From the NCBI RefSeq assembly GCF_023100685.1, contig NZ_CP090064.1, positions 4,049,501 to 4,113,500 of the forward strand: DNA of 64,000 nucleotides, written 5' to 3'. The DNA comes from Proteus vulgaris. Lineage in GTDB: Bacteria; Pseudomonadota; Gammaproteobacteria; Enterobacterales; Enterobacteriaceae. Both the position numbers and the translations under genes were made by a program. This document shows positions 19,222-29,234 of this stretch, piece after piece (the stretch's first letter is position 1; each line of letters opens with the position of its first letter). The notes under the pieces are model-generated. The model worked only from the letters and a program-made list of their open reading frames with translations, was not told the DNA's origin and did no database searches.

Positions 19222-19431
19222 ATGCCATACGTTAATATTAAAATCACACGCGAAGGTGCAACTGCCGAACAAAAAGAACAACTTATTGCGGGTGCAACAC
19301 AACTTTTGGTTGATGTCTTAGGCAAAAACCCAGCAACCACAGTCGTTGTGATCGATGAAGTAGAAACGGATAACTGGGGAATAGGCGGTAAAACCGTAAC
19401 AGAATTACGAGCAGTGGCAAAAAATAAATAA
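19222..19431 (+). CDS. 4-oxalocrotonate tautomerase family protein
   Basis: A 69-residue tautomerase. After removal of Met the catalytic N-terminal proline is exposed (MPYVNIKITREG), and the conserved Arg of the family is at position 11. TVVVIDEVETDNWGIGG matches the family middle. AAGGA lies 9 bases before the ATG. Substrate unknown. It lies 70 bases after yhjD on the same strand. Confidence 0.9.
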   Translation: MPYVNIKITREGATAEQKEQLIAGATQLLVDVLGKNPATTVVVIDEVETDNWGIGGKTVTELRAVAKNK

Positions 19432-19451
19432 AGAATAATTGCAGAATAAAT

Positions 19452-19476
19452 AAAGGGTGCCAAGTACACCCTTTTT
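19452..19476 (+). terminator. Terminator after the tautomerase
   Basis: An 8-bp stem (AAAGGGTG / CACCCTTT) with a 7-base loop then TTACT. Confidence 0.8.
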
Positions 19477-19511
19477 ACTGATTTATTTTCCTGATAGATA
19501 AGGAAGTAACT

Positions 19512-20522
19512 ATGGTTCAATCAATGACTGATGCTTTTCATGCCTTACCCTCAGCGAGTGCTATTTATATTACAGGTGCCGGCATTCAATACCCTTTTGG
19601 TATGGCACATGGATTTGCCGATGAAAGTACCCTGAAAAAATTAACTGTAGATACTCCTTTTCGGATCGCAAGCAATACAAAAACCTTTCTCGCAGCCGCT
19701 TTTTTACGTTTATGGGAACAAGATGCTCTGTCCCTTGATGATGACATAACTAAGTATTTAAGTACTAATTATCAACAGACATTATTAGAGCTAGGGTATG
19801 ATCTTAACACTATCACATTGCGCCATTTATTAAGCCACAGCAGTGGTTTATTTGATCACGCAAATGAAGCTTACCTTGAGAAAGTCATAAATAGCCCCAC
19901 CCATCAGTGGACTCGAGAAGAACAGATCGCGCATTATGCTCACCAAGGTTTTCCCATTATCCCTGCTGGAAAACGCTTTATTTATTCAGATACTGGATAC
20001 ATCTTATTAGGCGATATTCTTTCTCAATTTATGAGAAAAAATATGGCTACAGCAGTTCGTGAATTATTACATTTTCAAGACTTAGATTTACCCCAAACAT
20101 GGTGGGAAGGTCTGGAGCCACAACCCATATCCAAGAAAACTCGCGCTAGACAATTTGCCGGGGAACATGAAGGTACTCACATTGATGCCTCAATGGATAC
20201 TTTTGGTGGTGGAGGTCTTGTGATGACAACGCTTGAATTAGCTAAATTCACAGCAGATCTTTTTGAAGATAGAGTGTATGCACATCCATCCACCTTAAAA
20301 GAGATGAAATGGCAAGGCTCACATACTGGTGCTACAAATTATCGTTTAGGGTTGATGGCTGAAGAGACGAACTTAGGGACTCTTTATTATCATCTAGGTT
20401 ATTGGGGTTCTGTTGCTTGTTATTTGCCTGAAAAACAAATTGCTATTGCAGGCTTTACAACTCAAAAAAATAACCGTGAAGCATTAACTGAAATAATTAA
20501 AGAAGCATTTAAACGCCTTTAA
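19512..20522 (+). CDS. Serine hydrolase, beta-lactamase class C / S12 fold
   Basis: A family that includes esterases and D-aminopeptidases. The SxxK nucleophile motif is SNTK at 54-57, the second motif YSD is at 158-160 within FIYSDTGYILLG, and an HLG is near 297. There is no signal peptide, so it is probably cytoplasmic and unlikely to act as an antibiotic-resistance beta-lactamase. AAGGAAG precedes the ATG at a normal distance. Substrate unknown. Confidence 0.85.
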   Translation: MVQSMTDAFHALPSASAIYITGAGIQYPFGMAHGFADESTLKKLTVDTPFRIASNTKTFLAAAFLRLWEQDALSLDDDITKYLSTNYQQTLLELGYDLNTITLRHLLSHSSGLFDHANEAYLEKVINSPTHQWTREEQIAHYAHQGFPIIPAGKRFIYSDTGYILLGDILSQFMRKNMATAVRELLHFQDLDLPQTWWEGLEPQPISKKTRARQFAGEHEGTHIDASMDTFGGGGLVMTTLELAKFTADLFEDRVYAHPSTLKEMKWQGSHTGATNYRLGLMAEETNLGTLYYHLGYWGSVACYLPEKQIAIAGFTTQKNNREALTEIIKEAFKRL

Positions 20523-20533
20523 TATTAAAAAAG

Positions 20534-20573
20534 CAAAAAGCCAAAAATGTATTAATAACACTTTTGGCTTTTT
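20534..20573. terminator. Bidirectional terminator between the serine hydrolase and yhjJ
   Basis: AAAAAGCCAAAA pairs with TTTTGGCTTTTT, with A and T runs outside, between convergent genes. Confidence 0.8.
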
Positions 20574-20624
20574 TAATTGTATAAACGCTAATTTTTTATA
20601 TCAGCACAACGAATTATTTTATGG

Positions 20625-22139
20625 TTATTTCTTCGCCGGAGTTGTCACTGTAGGTGTTTCCACCGTTTTATTTGGTGCCGTATTAGCGGGTTCTGAAGCT
20701 GGTGTATTTACTACTTCTGGATGAACTTGCTTTTCAAATTGAATACGCAATTCACCTAAATTTACGGTCGGTGTTTCACCACTTTGCGTTAATACAAAAG
20801 TAATATCTTCAGACAATACTCTTGAAAGCTCCTGATTTAATGTTTCTTTAGTTAAACCGGCTAAAAATGCTTGGCGTAAACGTTGATATTGCTCAGGAGG
20901 AATATCAATAATATTGCTTTGTTGTGATAACAAACGCTGATTAATTAAAATAGCCGTACTTGTTTTTGCATAGCGGGCAAAAAGCTGTGTTAACTGAAGT
21001 TGTTTCTCTTGTTGAAGCTCTTTATATAACTCATCGCTAATGCCTTGATTACGCAAACGACCTAATTCTTCACCCACCCATGATGCTAACGCTGGAATAT
21101 TTGCTGTCGCAGTATCAACATTCAAAGAACAACTGGCGCGCTGATATTGTACTCTGCAATCAATGTTAACTTGCGTACTGTCATTTTCTTTACGTTGTTC
21201 AAGGCTACGGCCTAAATGAACAAAGATCACTTCGCGTGCTAAATCACTTAACCAATATTTATTTAACGCATCAGAGTCTTTTACTGGCGACCAATCTAGA
21301 TCCCAAATTAAAGAAATTTGATCTTTAGCTCGCATGGGCTCTTGTACATATAATGTTTCAGGCTTCATATCTGCCAACATCGGTACTGGAACAGGGGTAA
21401 CTCGCTTTCCAGATAGCGATGAAAAGGCCTGATTAATACTTTCGGTCAATACTCGATTATCAACATTGCCAGTAATATAAAGCGTCATCATATCAGGGGT
21501 ATACCAACGCTGTTGATAATCTGATAATTCTTTTGTATTAACTGACTGATTAACTGGCTTACCGGGATTGTGGCCTTTTAGATTAGATCCTTCAAGACGT
21601 GAGCGCCAAATAGGATCTTCAATATTAAGTGGAAATGTGGCAATAGGAAGTGGGGACTGAACAGCGTTACGGACTGCATTTTCAGTATATTGCGCTGGCT
21701 TAGCAATTCCCGCAAGCAATGCAAAAGCATCTTTTAATAGTTCAGGTTGGTTATTTGGCAGACTTAAATTATAAACCGTAAAATCGTATGAAACGATCAT
21801 TGGCGGTAACGGATAATCTGGATCTAACGCATTTTTCCATAAGTTATCGCGCTTCTCTGGTGTCAGGCCTGTATTTTCTAATACATTGAGTTTAGACACC
21901 AAGGATGAAAAACCCGTTTCACTGCTTTTCTCTGATAAAGAACCTGTATTCACTAATAAACGAATTTGTATTCTATCATTAGGGCGTTGCGGTGTTTGTA
22001 AGATTTGCCACTGAAAACCATTTGCTAGTCGCCCTTCTTGCCAAGCAGGATCAGGCTGTAAAGCTTCGGCCTGAACTTGGCAAACAACAGCGCCAAACAT
22101 AACGCTTCCCAATAAAATTCGTGTCATTACACCCTGCAT
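20625..22139 (-). CDS. yhjJ: YhjJ, M16 peptidase-like periplasmic protein
   Basis: A zinc-protease-fold protein thought to be non-catalytic. The start at MQGVMTRILLGSVMFGAVV matches E. coli YhjJ, supplies a signal peptide ending VQAEA and has AGAGG upstream; a longer reading adds 18 non-conserved residues. The block QPDPAWQEGRLANGFQWQIL is near identical to E. coli. The HxxEH zinc motif is replaced by SSLVSK after ETGF, so peptidase activity is unlikely. 504 residues with a Thr/Pro-rich tail (ANTAPNKTVETPTVTTPAKK). Confidence 0.93.
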   Translation of the reverse strand: MQGVMTRILLGSVMFGAVVCQVQAEALQPDPAWQEGRLANGFQWQILQTPQRPNDRIQIRLLVNTGSLSEKSSETGFSSLVSKLNVLENTGLTPEKRDNLWKNALDPDYPLPPMIVSYDFTVYNLSLPNNQPELLKDAFALLAGIAKPAQYTENAVRNAVQSPLPIATFPLNIEDPIWRSRLEGSNLKGHNPGKPVNQSVNTKELSDYQQRWYTPDMMTLYITGNVDNRVLTESINQAFSSLSGKRVTPVPVPMLADMKPETLYVQEPMRAKDQISLIWDLDWSPVKDSDALNKYWLSDLAREVIFVHLGRSLEQRKENDSTQVNIDCRVQYQRASCSLNVDTATANIPALASWVGEELGRLRNQGISDELYKELQQEKQLQLTQLFARYAKTSTAILINQRLLSQQSNIIDIPPEQYQRLRQAFLAGLTKETLNQELSRVLSEDITFVLTQSGETPTVNLGELRIQFEKQVHPEVVNTPASEPANTAPNKTVETPTVTTPAKK

Positions 22140-22313
22140 GTGAACCTCTGTTTTATTAATCCTTGGTATTAAACCACTTATGAGGTTTAACAATAAGCGC
22201 CAAAAGACATGTTAGATGTTTGATGTCTATTTTTTGTATTATCATTCTTTGTCACCACAGAAACATGAAATGAAATCACTATAGTGATTAGACTCATTAT
22301 GGCGTAAGAAGGT

Positions 22314-23027
22314 TCAGACCTTCGGCAATTTTTGATCAGATTTTTGATGATTATATCCTTTAACCAGCAAACCAATCTCATCATCACGATGTGATTCTGG
22401 ACAAGATAAAGCAGAAACTTGGCTATCTTTATTAAGAGTAACGGCTATTTGGCGTAAAGGTTTCACCACAATACGATTGATACACCAGCTAATCGCAACC
22501 GTTAGAATAAGTCCCATTAACAGATATGTGGTTAACATTAGTGCGACAGTGTTGCTGGCAAAACGATAAAAACGGTTTGTGTCAGCCTGTAAAATAAGAT
22601 AGCCGGTATAAGACTTATCATCTGTTGAAGTAATACCTAATGGCTGTAATGGAATAACAGCCTCAACAGGGATACCAAAAAGCCAGCTTGAGAAATCAGA
22701 TACGTCTTTTTTGGGTGCAAAATCTAAGTTCATCACTTGAATATTCTCAGGTTGCATCACTATCGCTTTACCGAGGATACCCGTTGCTTTTAACCCAATT
22801 ATCTGTTTTTTGGCATCATTTAAATCTGATCGTAACAATGCATCAGCAAGTGGTTGCTGGATACTGACACCCGCATTAAAAAGCTGATTTTGATAATCTT
22901 CACGGCGTTGATCTATCAAATAGACAAGTTGGATACTGATAAAAATAGCAATAGTCACCAACGTAACGCCCGCAACTGCGGCCATCTGTTTTATTGTTAA
23001 TGAATGTTTAAGATGAGGTTTCATCAT
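22314..23027 (-). pseudogene. yhjK: Truncated YhjK (PdeK/HmsP): sensor and HAMP only
   Basis: The 237-residue product matches only the N-terminal third of the c-di-GMP phosphodiesterase YhjK/HmsP. HSLTIKQMAAVAGVTLVTI and TVAISWCINRIVVKPLRQIA are close to E. coli. It has a first membrane segment (about 15-35), a periplasmic part (40-140), a second membrane segment (about 150-175) and a HAMP region ending DDEIGLLVKGYNHQ. The reading then stops after ten unrelated residues. The GGDEF and EAL domains, about 400 residues, are absent and do not appear in the next 170 bases. dctA, which lies between yhjJ and yhjK in E. coli, is also missing. The ORF is intact, so a membrane protein could still be made. 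Confidence 0.85.
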
Positions 23028-23039
23028 TGCTATTTCCAA

Positions 23040-23547
23040 TATACATACTTGAACAGAGTGATTATACTGTATTTTTTAGATTATGTATCACCCTCAATAA
23101 AGAAAATAGCGCGATAAAAACTGTCTATCCATTAAAACTAAAGTAGATAAATATATAATTATTATTATTTGAGTATAGTTGTAAGATAAAAATAGTAAAA
23201 TGAGATAAATACTGGGTTTCACTTTTTTAACCGCAATATTGCCATATTATTTTGATTATAGAATATATTTCACTAAAAAATACAATACCATGTAAATTTA
23301 AATCTATAAAAATCTTATTAAGATGTTAAAAACAAAAATAAAAGAATAATAATATTTTAATATATAAATATTTTTTATTTTTAATACCAGCACCACTTAA
23401 TATTTTAAGAAATTCACATGAAATAACATTTAATATTTACTGAATCATAATAGGATTGTTTCATTTAGATTAGCTTAATATAATTAAAAAAAGGAGCAAT
23501 ATATTTTAATATATTGCTCCTCTTTGATTAAATATATTCTTTTTTAT
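23040..23547. other. Non-coding gap between the yhjK remnant and dppF
   Basis: About 500 bases of very AT-rich DNA. Only the dpp operon terminator at its right end is visible; no ORF or further structure could be supported. Confidence 0.6.
23484..23520 (-). terminator. dpp operon terminator
   Basis: GGAGCAATATAT pairs perfectly with ATATATTGCTCC over a 4-base loop, followed on the minus strand by seven T, 28 bases past dppF. Confidence 0.9.
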
Positions 23548-24549
23548 TTAAGGTGCTATGTTATCTTGCTCAACAGCAAAACAAGCAATAAGTTGGCCAT
23601 TATAATCTTTTAAAGTTGGCTGTAATTGACTGCATGTCCCAAATGCACGGCGGCAACGTGCTGCAAAAGCACACCCTGGTGGTGGATTTAACGGGCTTGG
23701 CAATTCTCCTGTTAATTTAATACGTTCGCGTCTTAATTCAGGTGTTAATCTTGGCGTTGCTGATAACAAGGCTTGTGTATAAGGATGCTGAGGGTTTTCA
23801 AAAATTTGAGCCTTAGTACCTTTTTCTACACAACGTCCTAAATACATCACAATAACTTCATCTGCAATATGCTCAACAACGGAAAGGTCATGAGAAATAA
23901 AGACATAAGAAAGCCCCATATCCTGTTGAAGATCCATCATTAAATTTAGCACTTGAGCACGCACTGAAACATCGAGAGCAGAAACGGGTTCATCCGCCAC
24001 CACAATATCCGGCTCAAGCATTAAACCACGAGCAATAGCAATACGCTGACGTTGACCACCAGAAAACATGTGGGGATATCGGCTATAATGCTCTGTTTTC
24101 AATCCCACTTTTGCCATCATTGATAATACTTTTTCTTTACGTTCAGATACGTTAAGTGTCGTATTGATCAAAAGTGGCTCTTCTAGAATTTGTCCCACCT
24201 TTTTACGGGGGTTTAATGATCCATAAGGATTTTGAAATACAATTTGGATCTTTTGGCGACGCAATTTCTCTGCTGATTTATCTTTGATCAACAGATTCTG
24301 CCCACGGTAAGAAAGCTCCCCTGAAGTGGGGATCTCAATCATGGTTAATAATCGACCTAATGTCGATTTTCCACATCCTGATTCGCCAACAATCGCCAAG
24401 GTTTTACCTCGCTCTAACTCAAATGAAACACCATCGAGCGCTTTCACTGTTTTCTCTTTTGAAAACAGCCCTCCTTTAACATTGTAATACTTGGCTAAAT
24501 TGACCGCCTTTAATAAGGGAGTAGTGACATTTGGATTAACTTCAACCAT
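23548..24549 (-). CDS. dppF: Dipeptide ABC transporter ATP-binding protein DppF
   Basis: One of two ATPases of the Dpp importer. Walker A is [13 protein letters not shown] near 55, the signature is [15 protein letters not shown] near 160, and Walker B is [13 protein letters not shown]. The C-terminal oligopeptide-transporter domain has [14 protein letters not shown] with conserved cysteines, typical of Opp/Dpp ATPases and often linked to an iron-sulfur site. 333 residues. It overlaps dppD by 8 bases, which implies translational coupling. Confidence 0.97.
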   Translation of the reverse strand: MVEVNPNVTTPLLKAVNLAKYYNVKGGLFSKEKTVKALDGVSFELERGKTLAIVGESGCGKSTLGRLLTMIEIPTSGELSYRGQNLLIKDKSAEKLRRQKIQIVFQNPYGSLNPRKKVGQILEEPLLINTTLNVSERKEKVLSMMAKVGLKTEHYSRYPHMFSGGQRQRIAIARGLMLEPDIVVADEPVSALDVSVRAQVLNLMMDLQQDMGLSYVFISHDLSVVEHIADEVIVMYLGRCVEKGTKAQIFENPQHPYTQALLSATPRLTPELRRERIKLTGELPSPLNPPPGCAFAARCRRAFGTCSQLQPTLKDYNGQLIACFAVEQDNIAP

Positions 24550-25525
24550 GAGTAGGTCTCCCTGTATTATCTAACGGTGTATGACATTTCACGCGATGTG
24601 TTCCCAATTCTCTTAAAACAGGTTCTGTTTTATAGCATTCATCATGAGCATAAGGACAACGAGGATTAAGTAAACATCCCGTTGGTCTATCATAGCGACC
24701 TGGTACAACCCCAGATAATGAAGTTAATCGCGCTTTGTTGCTGGCAAATTCAGGTAATGCTCTTAATAGTGCCTGTGTATAAGGATGACGAGGTGATTTA
24801 AAAATTTCTGATGCCTTTCCTGATTCAACAACTTGCCCTGCATACATCACAATAATGGTGTCGGCGGCTTCTGCCACTAATGCTAAATCGTGAGTGATAA
24901 GCACTAGCGCCATATTTTCTTGCTTTTGTAAATCCAACAATAGTTCGATGATCTGCGCCTGAATAGTTACATCCAGAGCCGTTGTCGGTTCATCAGCAAT
25001 CAATAACTTAGGGCGACAAGCAATCGCCATTGCAATCATCACTCGCTGGCTCATACCGCCAGAAAGTTGATGAGGATACACATCTAAACGTGAAGCAGGA
25101 TCAGGAATACCCACCAACGTTAAAAGGTCGATAGCACGTTGTTTACGTGTTTTTCGGCTTCCACCTTGATGAACTTTCAATGCTTCCATGATTTGATAGC
25201 CAACCGTAAAACAGGGGTTTAGGCTGGTCATTGGATCTTGGAAAATCATTGCGACATCGGCTCCCACCAAATTACGTCGCTCTGATTCAGAGATTTTCAT
25301 TAAATCTCTGCCATCAAAATAAAGCTCTTGAGCACTTACTCGCCCCGGAAAATCAATCAGCCCCATAATAGCCAGTGAGCTCACAGATTTACCTGAACCA
25401 GACTCTCCAACAATACCAACGACTTGCCCTTCTTCAACTTGATAGCTAATTCTGTCTACCGCTTTAAACGGAGTATCTTCATCACCAAAGTGAACCGATA
25501 ATTGATTAATATTTAATAATGCCAT
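24542..25525 (-). CDS. dppD: Dipeptide ABC transporter ATP-binding protein DppD
   Basis: Second ATPase. Walker A is [15 protein letters not shown] near 40, the signature is [16 protein letters not shown], Walker B is [12 protein letters not shown], and the C-terminal cysteine block is [15 protein letters not shown]. 327 residues, same as E. coli. It starts 12 bases after dppC. Confidence 0.97.
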   Translation of the reverse strand: MALLNINQLSVHFGDEDTPFKAVDRISYQVEEGQVVGIVGESGSGKSVSSLAIMGLIDFPGRVSAQELYFDGRDLMKISESERRNLVGADVAMIFQDPMTSLNPCFTVGYQIMEALKVHQGGSRKTRKQRAIDLLTLVGIPDPASRLDVYPHQLSGGMSQRVMIAMAIACRPKLLIADEPTTALDVTIQAQIIELLLDLQKQENMALVLITHDLALVAEAADTIIVMYAGQVVESGKASEIFKSPRHPYTQALLRALPEFASNKARLTSLSGVVPGRYDRPTGCLLNPRCPYAHDECYKTEPVLRELGTHRVKCHTPLDNTGRPTHG

Positions 25526-25537
25526 CTTCTTACTCCG

Positions 25538-26440
25538 TTACTGCTTTAATTTCGGATCAAGCGCATCTCGTAAACCGTCACCCATTAAATTAAAGGCAAG
25601 CACAGTAAACAAAATAGCAAGACCAGGGAACGTCACAACCCACCATGCACTTTGTGTAAACTGCAACACGTCAGATAACATAGTTCCCCACTCAGGAGTT
25701 GGAGGCTGAGCGCCCATACCTAAAAAGCCCAATGCCGCCATATCTAAGATTGCATTAGAAAAACCTAAAGAAGCTTGAACAATTAAAGGCGCAAGACAGT
25801 TAGGTAAGATATTGATAAACATTTGGCGCATTGACCCCGCACCAGCAACGCGAGACGCAATAACATAGTCACGGTTTACTTCAATTAAAACAGCAGCTCG
25901 TGTTAATCGGACATAATGAGGTAAAGCAACAAAAGTCAGTGCAATAGACGCATTAACGATAGAAGGCCCAAAAATTGCTACCAGCACTAATGCCAATAAT
26001 AAACTGGGTAATGCCAGCATAATATCGACCACTCGCATAATGCCGATATCCACAAGACCACCAAAATAACCTGCTGCTAGCCCTAGAATAATTCCTAAGA
26101 TAAGTGACAGTACGACAACGATACAGCCAACTAATAATGAAAGACGAGCACCAAACATTAAGCGAGAAAGAATATCTCTGCCAACATCATCAGTACCTAG
26201 AATAAATTGCCAACTTCCCCCTTCTTGCCAAACAGGAGGCGCTAATAAGAAATCACGAAATTGCTCATTCGGTGCGTGAGGCGCAAGAAAGCCTGCAAAT
26301 AACGCAATCAGCAACATAATTACGATATAAATTAATCCAACAACTGCGCCCTTATTTTGTTTAAAATAGTGCCAAAATTCTTGGAAGGGTGTCATGGGAG
26401 CCGGTGCATTGATGACCGGTGTAACTTTATTTTCAGTCAT
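25538..26440 (-). CDS. dppC: Dipeptide ABC transporter permease DppC
   Basis: Inner-membrane permease with an N-terminal cytoplasmic helix (PFQEFWHYFKQNKGAVVGLIYI), the GTDDVGRDILSRLMFGARLSL periplasmic block and five or six membrane segments. The EAA loop is seen around RVAGAGSMRQMFINILPNCL. 300 residues. 10 bases separate it from dppB. Confidence 0.97.
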   Translation of the reverse strand: MTENKVTPVINAPAPMTPFQEFWHYFKQNKGAVVGLIYIVIMLLIALFAGFLAPHAPNEQFRDFLLAPPVWQEGGSWQFILGTDDVGRDILSRLMFGARLSLLVGCIVVVLSLILGIILGLAAGYFGGLVDIGIMRVVDIMLALPSLLLALVLVAIFGPSIVNASIALTFVALPHYVRLTRAAVLIEVNRDYVIASRVAGAGSMRQMFINILPNCLAPLIVQASLGFSNAILDMAALGFLGMGAQPPTPEWGTMLSDVLQFTQSAWWVVTFPGLAILFTVLAFNLMGDGLRDALDPKLKQ

Positions 26441-26450
26441 TATGCATTCC

Positions 26451-27470
26451 TTATTTTTTATGGCGAATACGTGGATTCACAATGCCATAAAGAACATCAA
26501 CCAACAGATTGACAAAAATAATCATCGTTGCAATTACCAGCACACCACCTTGAACTACGGGGTAGTCTCGTCGTTGTAAGGCATCAATTAACCAGCGTCC
26601 TAATCCCGGCCATGAGAAGATGGTTTCTGTTAAGATTGCGCCAGCCAGCATTGTCCCAACTTGTAATCCAATAACAGTGACAACAGGCAACATCGCATTA
26701 CGTAATGCGTGAATAAGAATGACGCGAGCACGGCTTAAGCCTTTTGCTCTTGCTGTACGAATATAATCTTCCCCTAATACTTCAAGCATTGAAGAGCGTG
26801 TCATACGCACGATAACCGCTAGAGGAATGGTTCCTAATACAATTGCAGGTAAAATAATATGATGGATAGCATCAATGAAATCCCCTTCTTCACCCCAAAT
26901 AAAGGTATCAATTAGCATAAATCCGGTAAGAGGATTACTGTCATCTAAAAAGACACTATCAGCGAGACGTCCAGATACTGGCGTTAGGTCTAATTTTACA
27001 GACACCAGCATGATTAACATGATCCCCCACCAGAAAATTGGCATGGAATAACCTGCTAATGACACACTAATCGCAGTATGATCAAAGATAGAGCCACGTT
27101 TCACCGCAGCTAAAACGCCCACAGGAATACCGACTGAAACCGCAAAGATCATGGCACAAACGCCAAGTTCTAAAGTGGCTTTAAAACGAGGTAAAAATTC
27201 ATCCCAGACAGGAATGCGGCTTTTTAATGAAATCCCCAAATCACCATGAAGAATACCATTTAGGTAATTAAGGTATTGTTGCCATAACGGTTTATCCAAC
27301 CCTAACTCCGCCATTAAATAAGCATGGCGCTCTGGAGATAGACCACGCTCACCCGCCATAATCATTACCGGATCGCCGGGAATAAGATGTACGAAAATAA
27401 ACGTAAGTAATGTAATTCCGATAAACGTAGGGATCACAAGTCCCAAACGTTGAAGGATAAATTGCAGCAT
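26451..27470 (-). CDS. dppB: Dipeptide ABC transporter permease DppB
   Basis: Partner permease. MLQFILQRLGLVIPTFIGITLLTFIFVHLIPGDPV is the conserved first segment (shown in part as LGLVIPTFIGITLLTF), and the EAA loop is ARAKGLSRARVILIHALRNAM. Six membrane segments over 339 residues, as in E. coli. Follows dppA by 153 bases, a longer gap than the others in the operon. Confidence 0.97.
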   Translation of the reverse strand: MLQFILQRLGLVIPTFIGITLLTFIFVHLIPGDPVMIMAGERGLSPERHAYLMAELGLDKPLWQQYLNYLNGILHGDLGISLKSRIPVWDEFLPRFKATLELGVCAMIFAVSVGIPVGVLAAVKRGSIFDHTAISVSLAGYSMPIFWWGIMLIMLVSVKLDLTPVSGRLADSVFLDDSNPLTGFMLIDTFIWGEEGDFIDAIHHIILPAIVLGTIPLAVIVRMTRSSMLEVLGEDYIRTARAKGLSRARVILIHALRNAMLPVVTVIGLQVGTMLAGAILTETIFSWPGLGRWLIDALQRRDYPVVQGGVLVIATMIIFVNLLVDVLYGIVNPRIRHKK

Positions 27471-27623
27471 ATCCTAGTTCTCTTTTCAAACATCAGCTAA
27501 AAGATAGCGCTGATAAATCAGGAGAAAATCCCCTGCGCCCACAGTGTACTGAATGTATTCTTTATTATGGAATAGCGGTGCCTTTCATGAAGAAAGACAC
27601 CGTACTTAAGTAAGGTATTGCTA

Positions 27624-29234
27624 TTATTTCAGAGAGACATTCTCGAAGTGATGTTTACCTAATGGATCAACCACATAGTTCTCCACTTTTTTACTCACTG
27701 GCTCATATACCGTAGAGTGAGCAATAATTAGTGCAGGAGCTTGATCGTGCATAACGACTTGAGCTTGTTTATAAAGCTCGACACGTTTTTCATGATCTGA
27801 CGCTACTCGCGCAGGCTGGATCAGATCTTCAAATGGCTTATAGCACCACTTAGAATAGTTTGAACCTTGCTCTTTCGCAGCACAGCTAAATAATGTCGCA
27901 AAGAAGTTATCTGGATCCCCATTATCCCCAGTCCAACCCATCATTACCGCTTGGTGTTCGCCGGATTTAGCACGTTTGAGATATTCACCCCACTCGTAAC
28001 TTACAATTTTGGTTTTAACGCCAATTTTTTCCCAATCCGCTTGTACCATTTCAGCCATACGACGTGCATTTGGGTTATAAGGGCGTTGTACTGGCATTGC
28101 CCATAAATCGATAGTAAAGCCATCAGCAAGACCCGCTTCTTTTAGCAGTGCCTTGGCTTTTTCAGGGTTATATTCATAATCAACAATATCATCGTTATAA
28201 CCCCACATTGTTGGTGGAATAAGATTTTTTGCTTTTTGGCCTGCACCTTGGTAAACCGCTTCAATAATCGCGTCTTTGTTCACAGCCATACTTAATGCTT
28301 GACGAACTTTTTGGTTATCTAGAGGTTTCTTCTCAACGTTAAACGAGATATAACCCACGTTTAAGCCCGGCTGTTCTAACAGATTGATATCGCTATTTTG
28401 TTTCATTTTCGCAATATCAGCAGGATTTGGGAAAGGCATCGCCTGACACTCACCTTTTTGCAATTTAGCATAACGCACAGAAGCATCAGGTGTAATAGAG
28501 AAAACTAAGCGATCAATGTCTGGCTTTTTACCCCAATATTGGTCATTTGCTTTATAAAGAATACGAGAATCTTTTTGATATTGTTGTAATTGGAAAGGCC
28601 CTGTACCAATAGGATCTAAATCTACTTTTTCAGGTGTTCCTGCTTTCATCATATTATCGGCATATTCCGCAGATAATATGGATGCAAAGTCCATTGCCAT
28701 ATCAGCAATAAAAGGCGCTTCTGAACGTGTTAAAACAAAACGAACGGTATGATCATCAACTTTTTCGATTTTCTCGATCATGTTGTTCATGTCCATTCCT
28801 GAAAAGTATTCGTAACTTCCGCCAGACACTTTATGGTAAGGATGTTGTGGGTCCATTTGACGCATAAACGTATACATTACGTCATCTGCGTTAAATTCAC
28901 GGGTTGGCTTAAAGGTTTTGCTACTATGCCAACTCACGCCTTTACGTAAATGGAAGGTATACACCTTACCATCATCACTCACATCCCAACTTTCAGCGAG
29001 TCCTGGAATGATTTCCGTTGTACCCAATTTAAATTCAACTAAACGATCATAAATAGGTACCGAACTTGCGTCATAGGTTGTTCCTGAGGTAAATAGCTGA
29101 GGGTTAAATCCTTCAGGTGAACCTTCGGAGCAATATACTAATGTTTTTGCCTGCACACCCGCAGAAACAGCTAATGCAAGTAGCCCGATTGTTGCGGTTA
29201 AAATTCCTGTCTGTTTTTTGGAGCTTTTCATCAT
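27624..29234 (-). CDS. dppA: Periplasmic dipeptide-binding protein DppA
   Basis: Captures di- and tripeptides, and in E. coli also haem, for the Dpp importer and for chemotaxis through Tap. Signal peptide to about residue 29 (ending GVQAKT), mature start [17 protein letters not shown], then a type II binding fold. ATMWGYNDD and [12 protein letters not shown] regions match E. coli closely. 536 residues (E. coli 535). GGAGAG lies before two adjacent ATG codons; either may start. First gene of dppABCDF. Confidence 0.98.
   Translation of the reverse strand: MMKSSKKQTGILTATIGLLALAVSAGVQAKTLVYCSEGSPEGFNPQLFTSGTTYDASSVPIYDRLVEFKLGTTEIIPGLAESWDVSDDGKVYTFHLRKGVSWHSSKTFKPTREFNADDVMYTFMRQMDPQHPYHKVSGGSYEYFSGMDMNNMIEKIEKVDDHTVRFVLTRSEAPFIADMAMDFASILSAEYADNMMKAGTPEKVDLDPIGTGPFQLQQYQKDSRILYKANDQYWGKKPDIDRLVFSITPDASVRYAKLQKGECQAMPFPNPADIAKMKQNSDINLLEQPGLNVGYISFNVEKKPLDNQKVRQALSMAVNKDAIIEAVYQGAGQKAKNLIPPTMWGYNDDIVDYEYNPEKAKALLKEAGLADGFTIDLWAMPVQRPYNPNARRMAEMVQADWEKIGVKTKIVSYEWGEYLKRAKSGEHQAVMMGWTGDNGDPDNFFATLFSCAAKEQGSNYSKWCYKPFEDLIQPARVASDHEKRVELYKQAQVVMHDQAPALIIAHSTVYEPVSKKVENYVVDPLGKHHFENVSLK

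Noticed and set aside
19512..20522. Antibiotic-resistance beta-lactamase
   Set aside because: The fold is right but there is no signal peptide and the overall sequence is that of generic S12 serine hydrolases.
22274..22289. 16-bp palindrome AATCACTATAGTGATT
   Set aside because: Isolated, unpaired and in a gap with no clear promoter; too little to name as an operator.
22187..22387. A 66-codon minus-strand ORF between yhjJ and the yhjK remnant, tested as a missing GGDEF/EAL piece
   Set aside because: Its translation shows no GGDEF or EAL motif and overlaps the end of the yhjK remnant in another frame.
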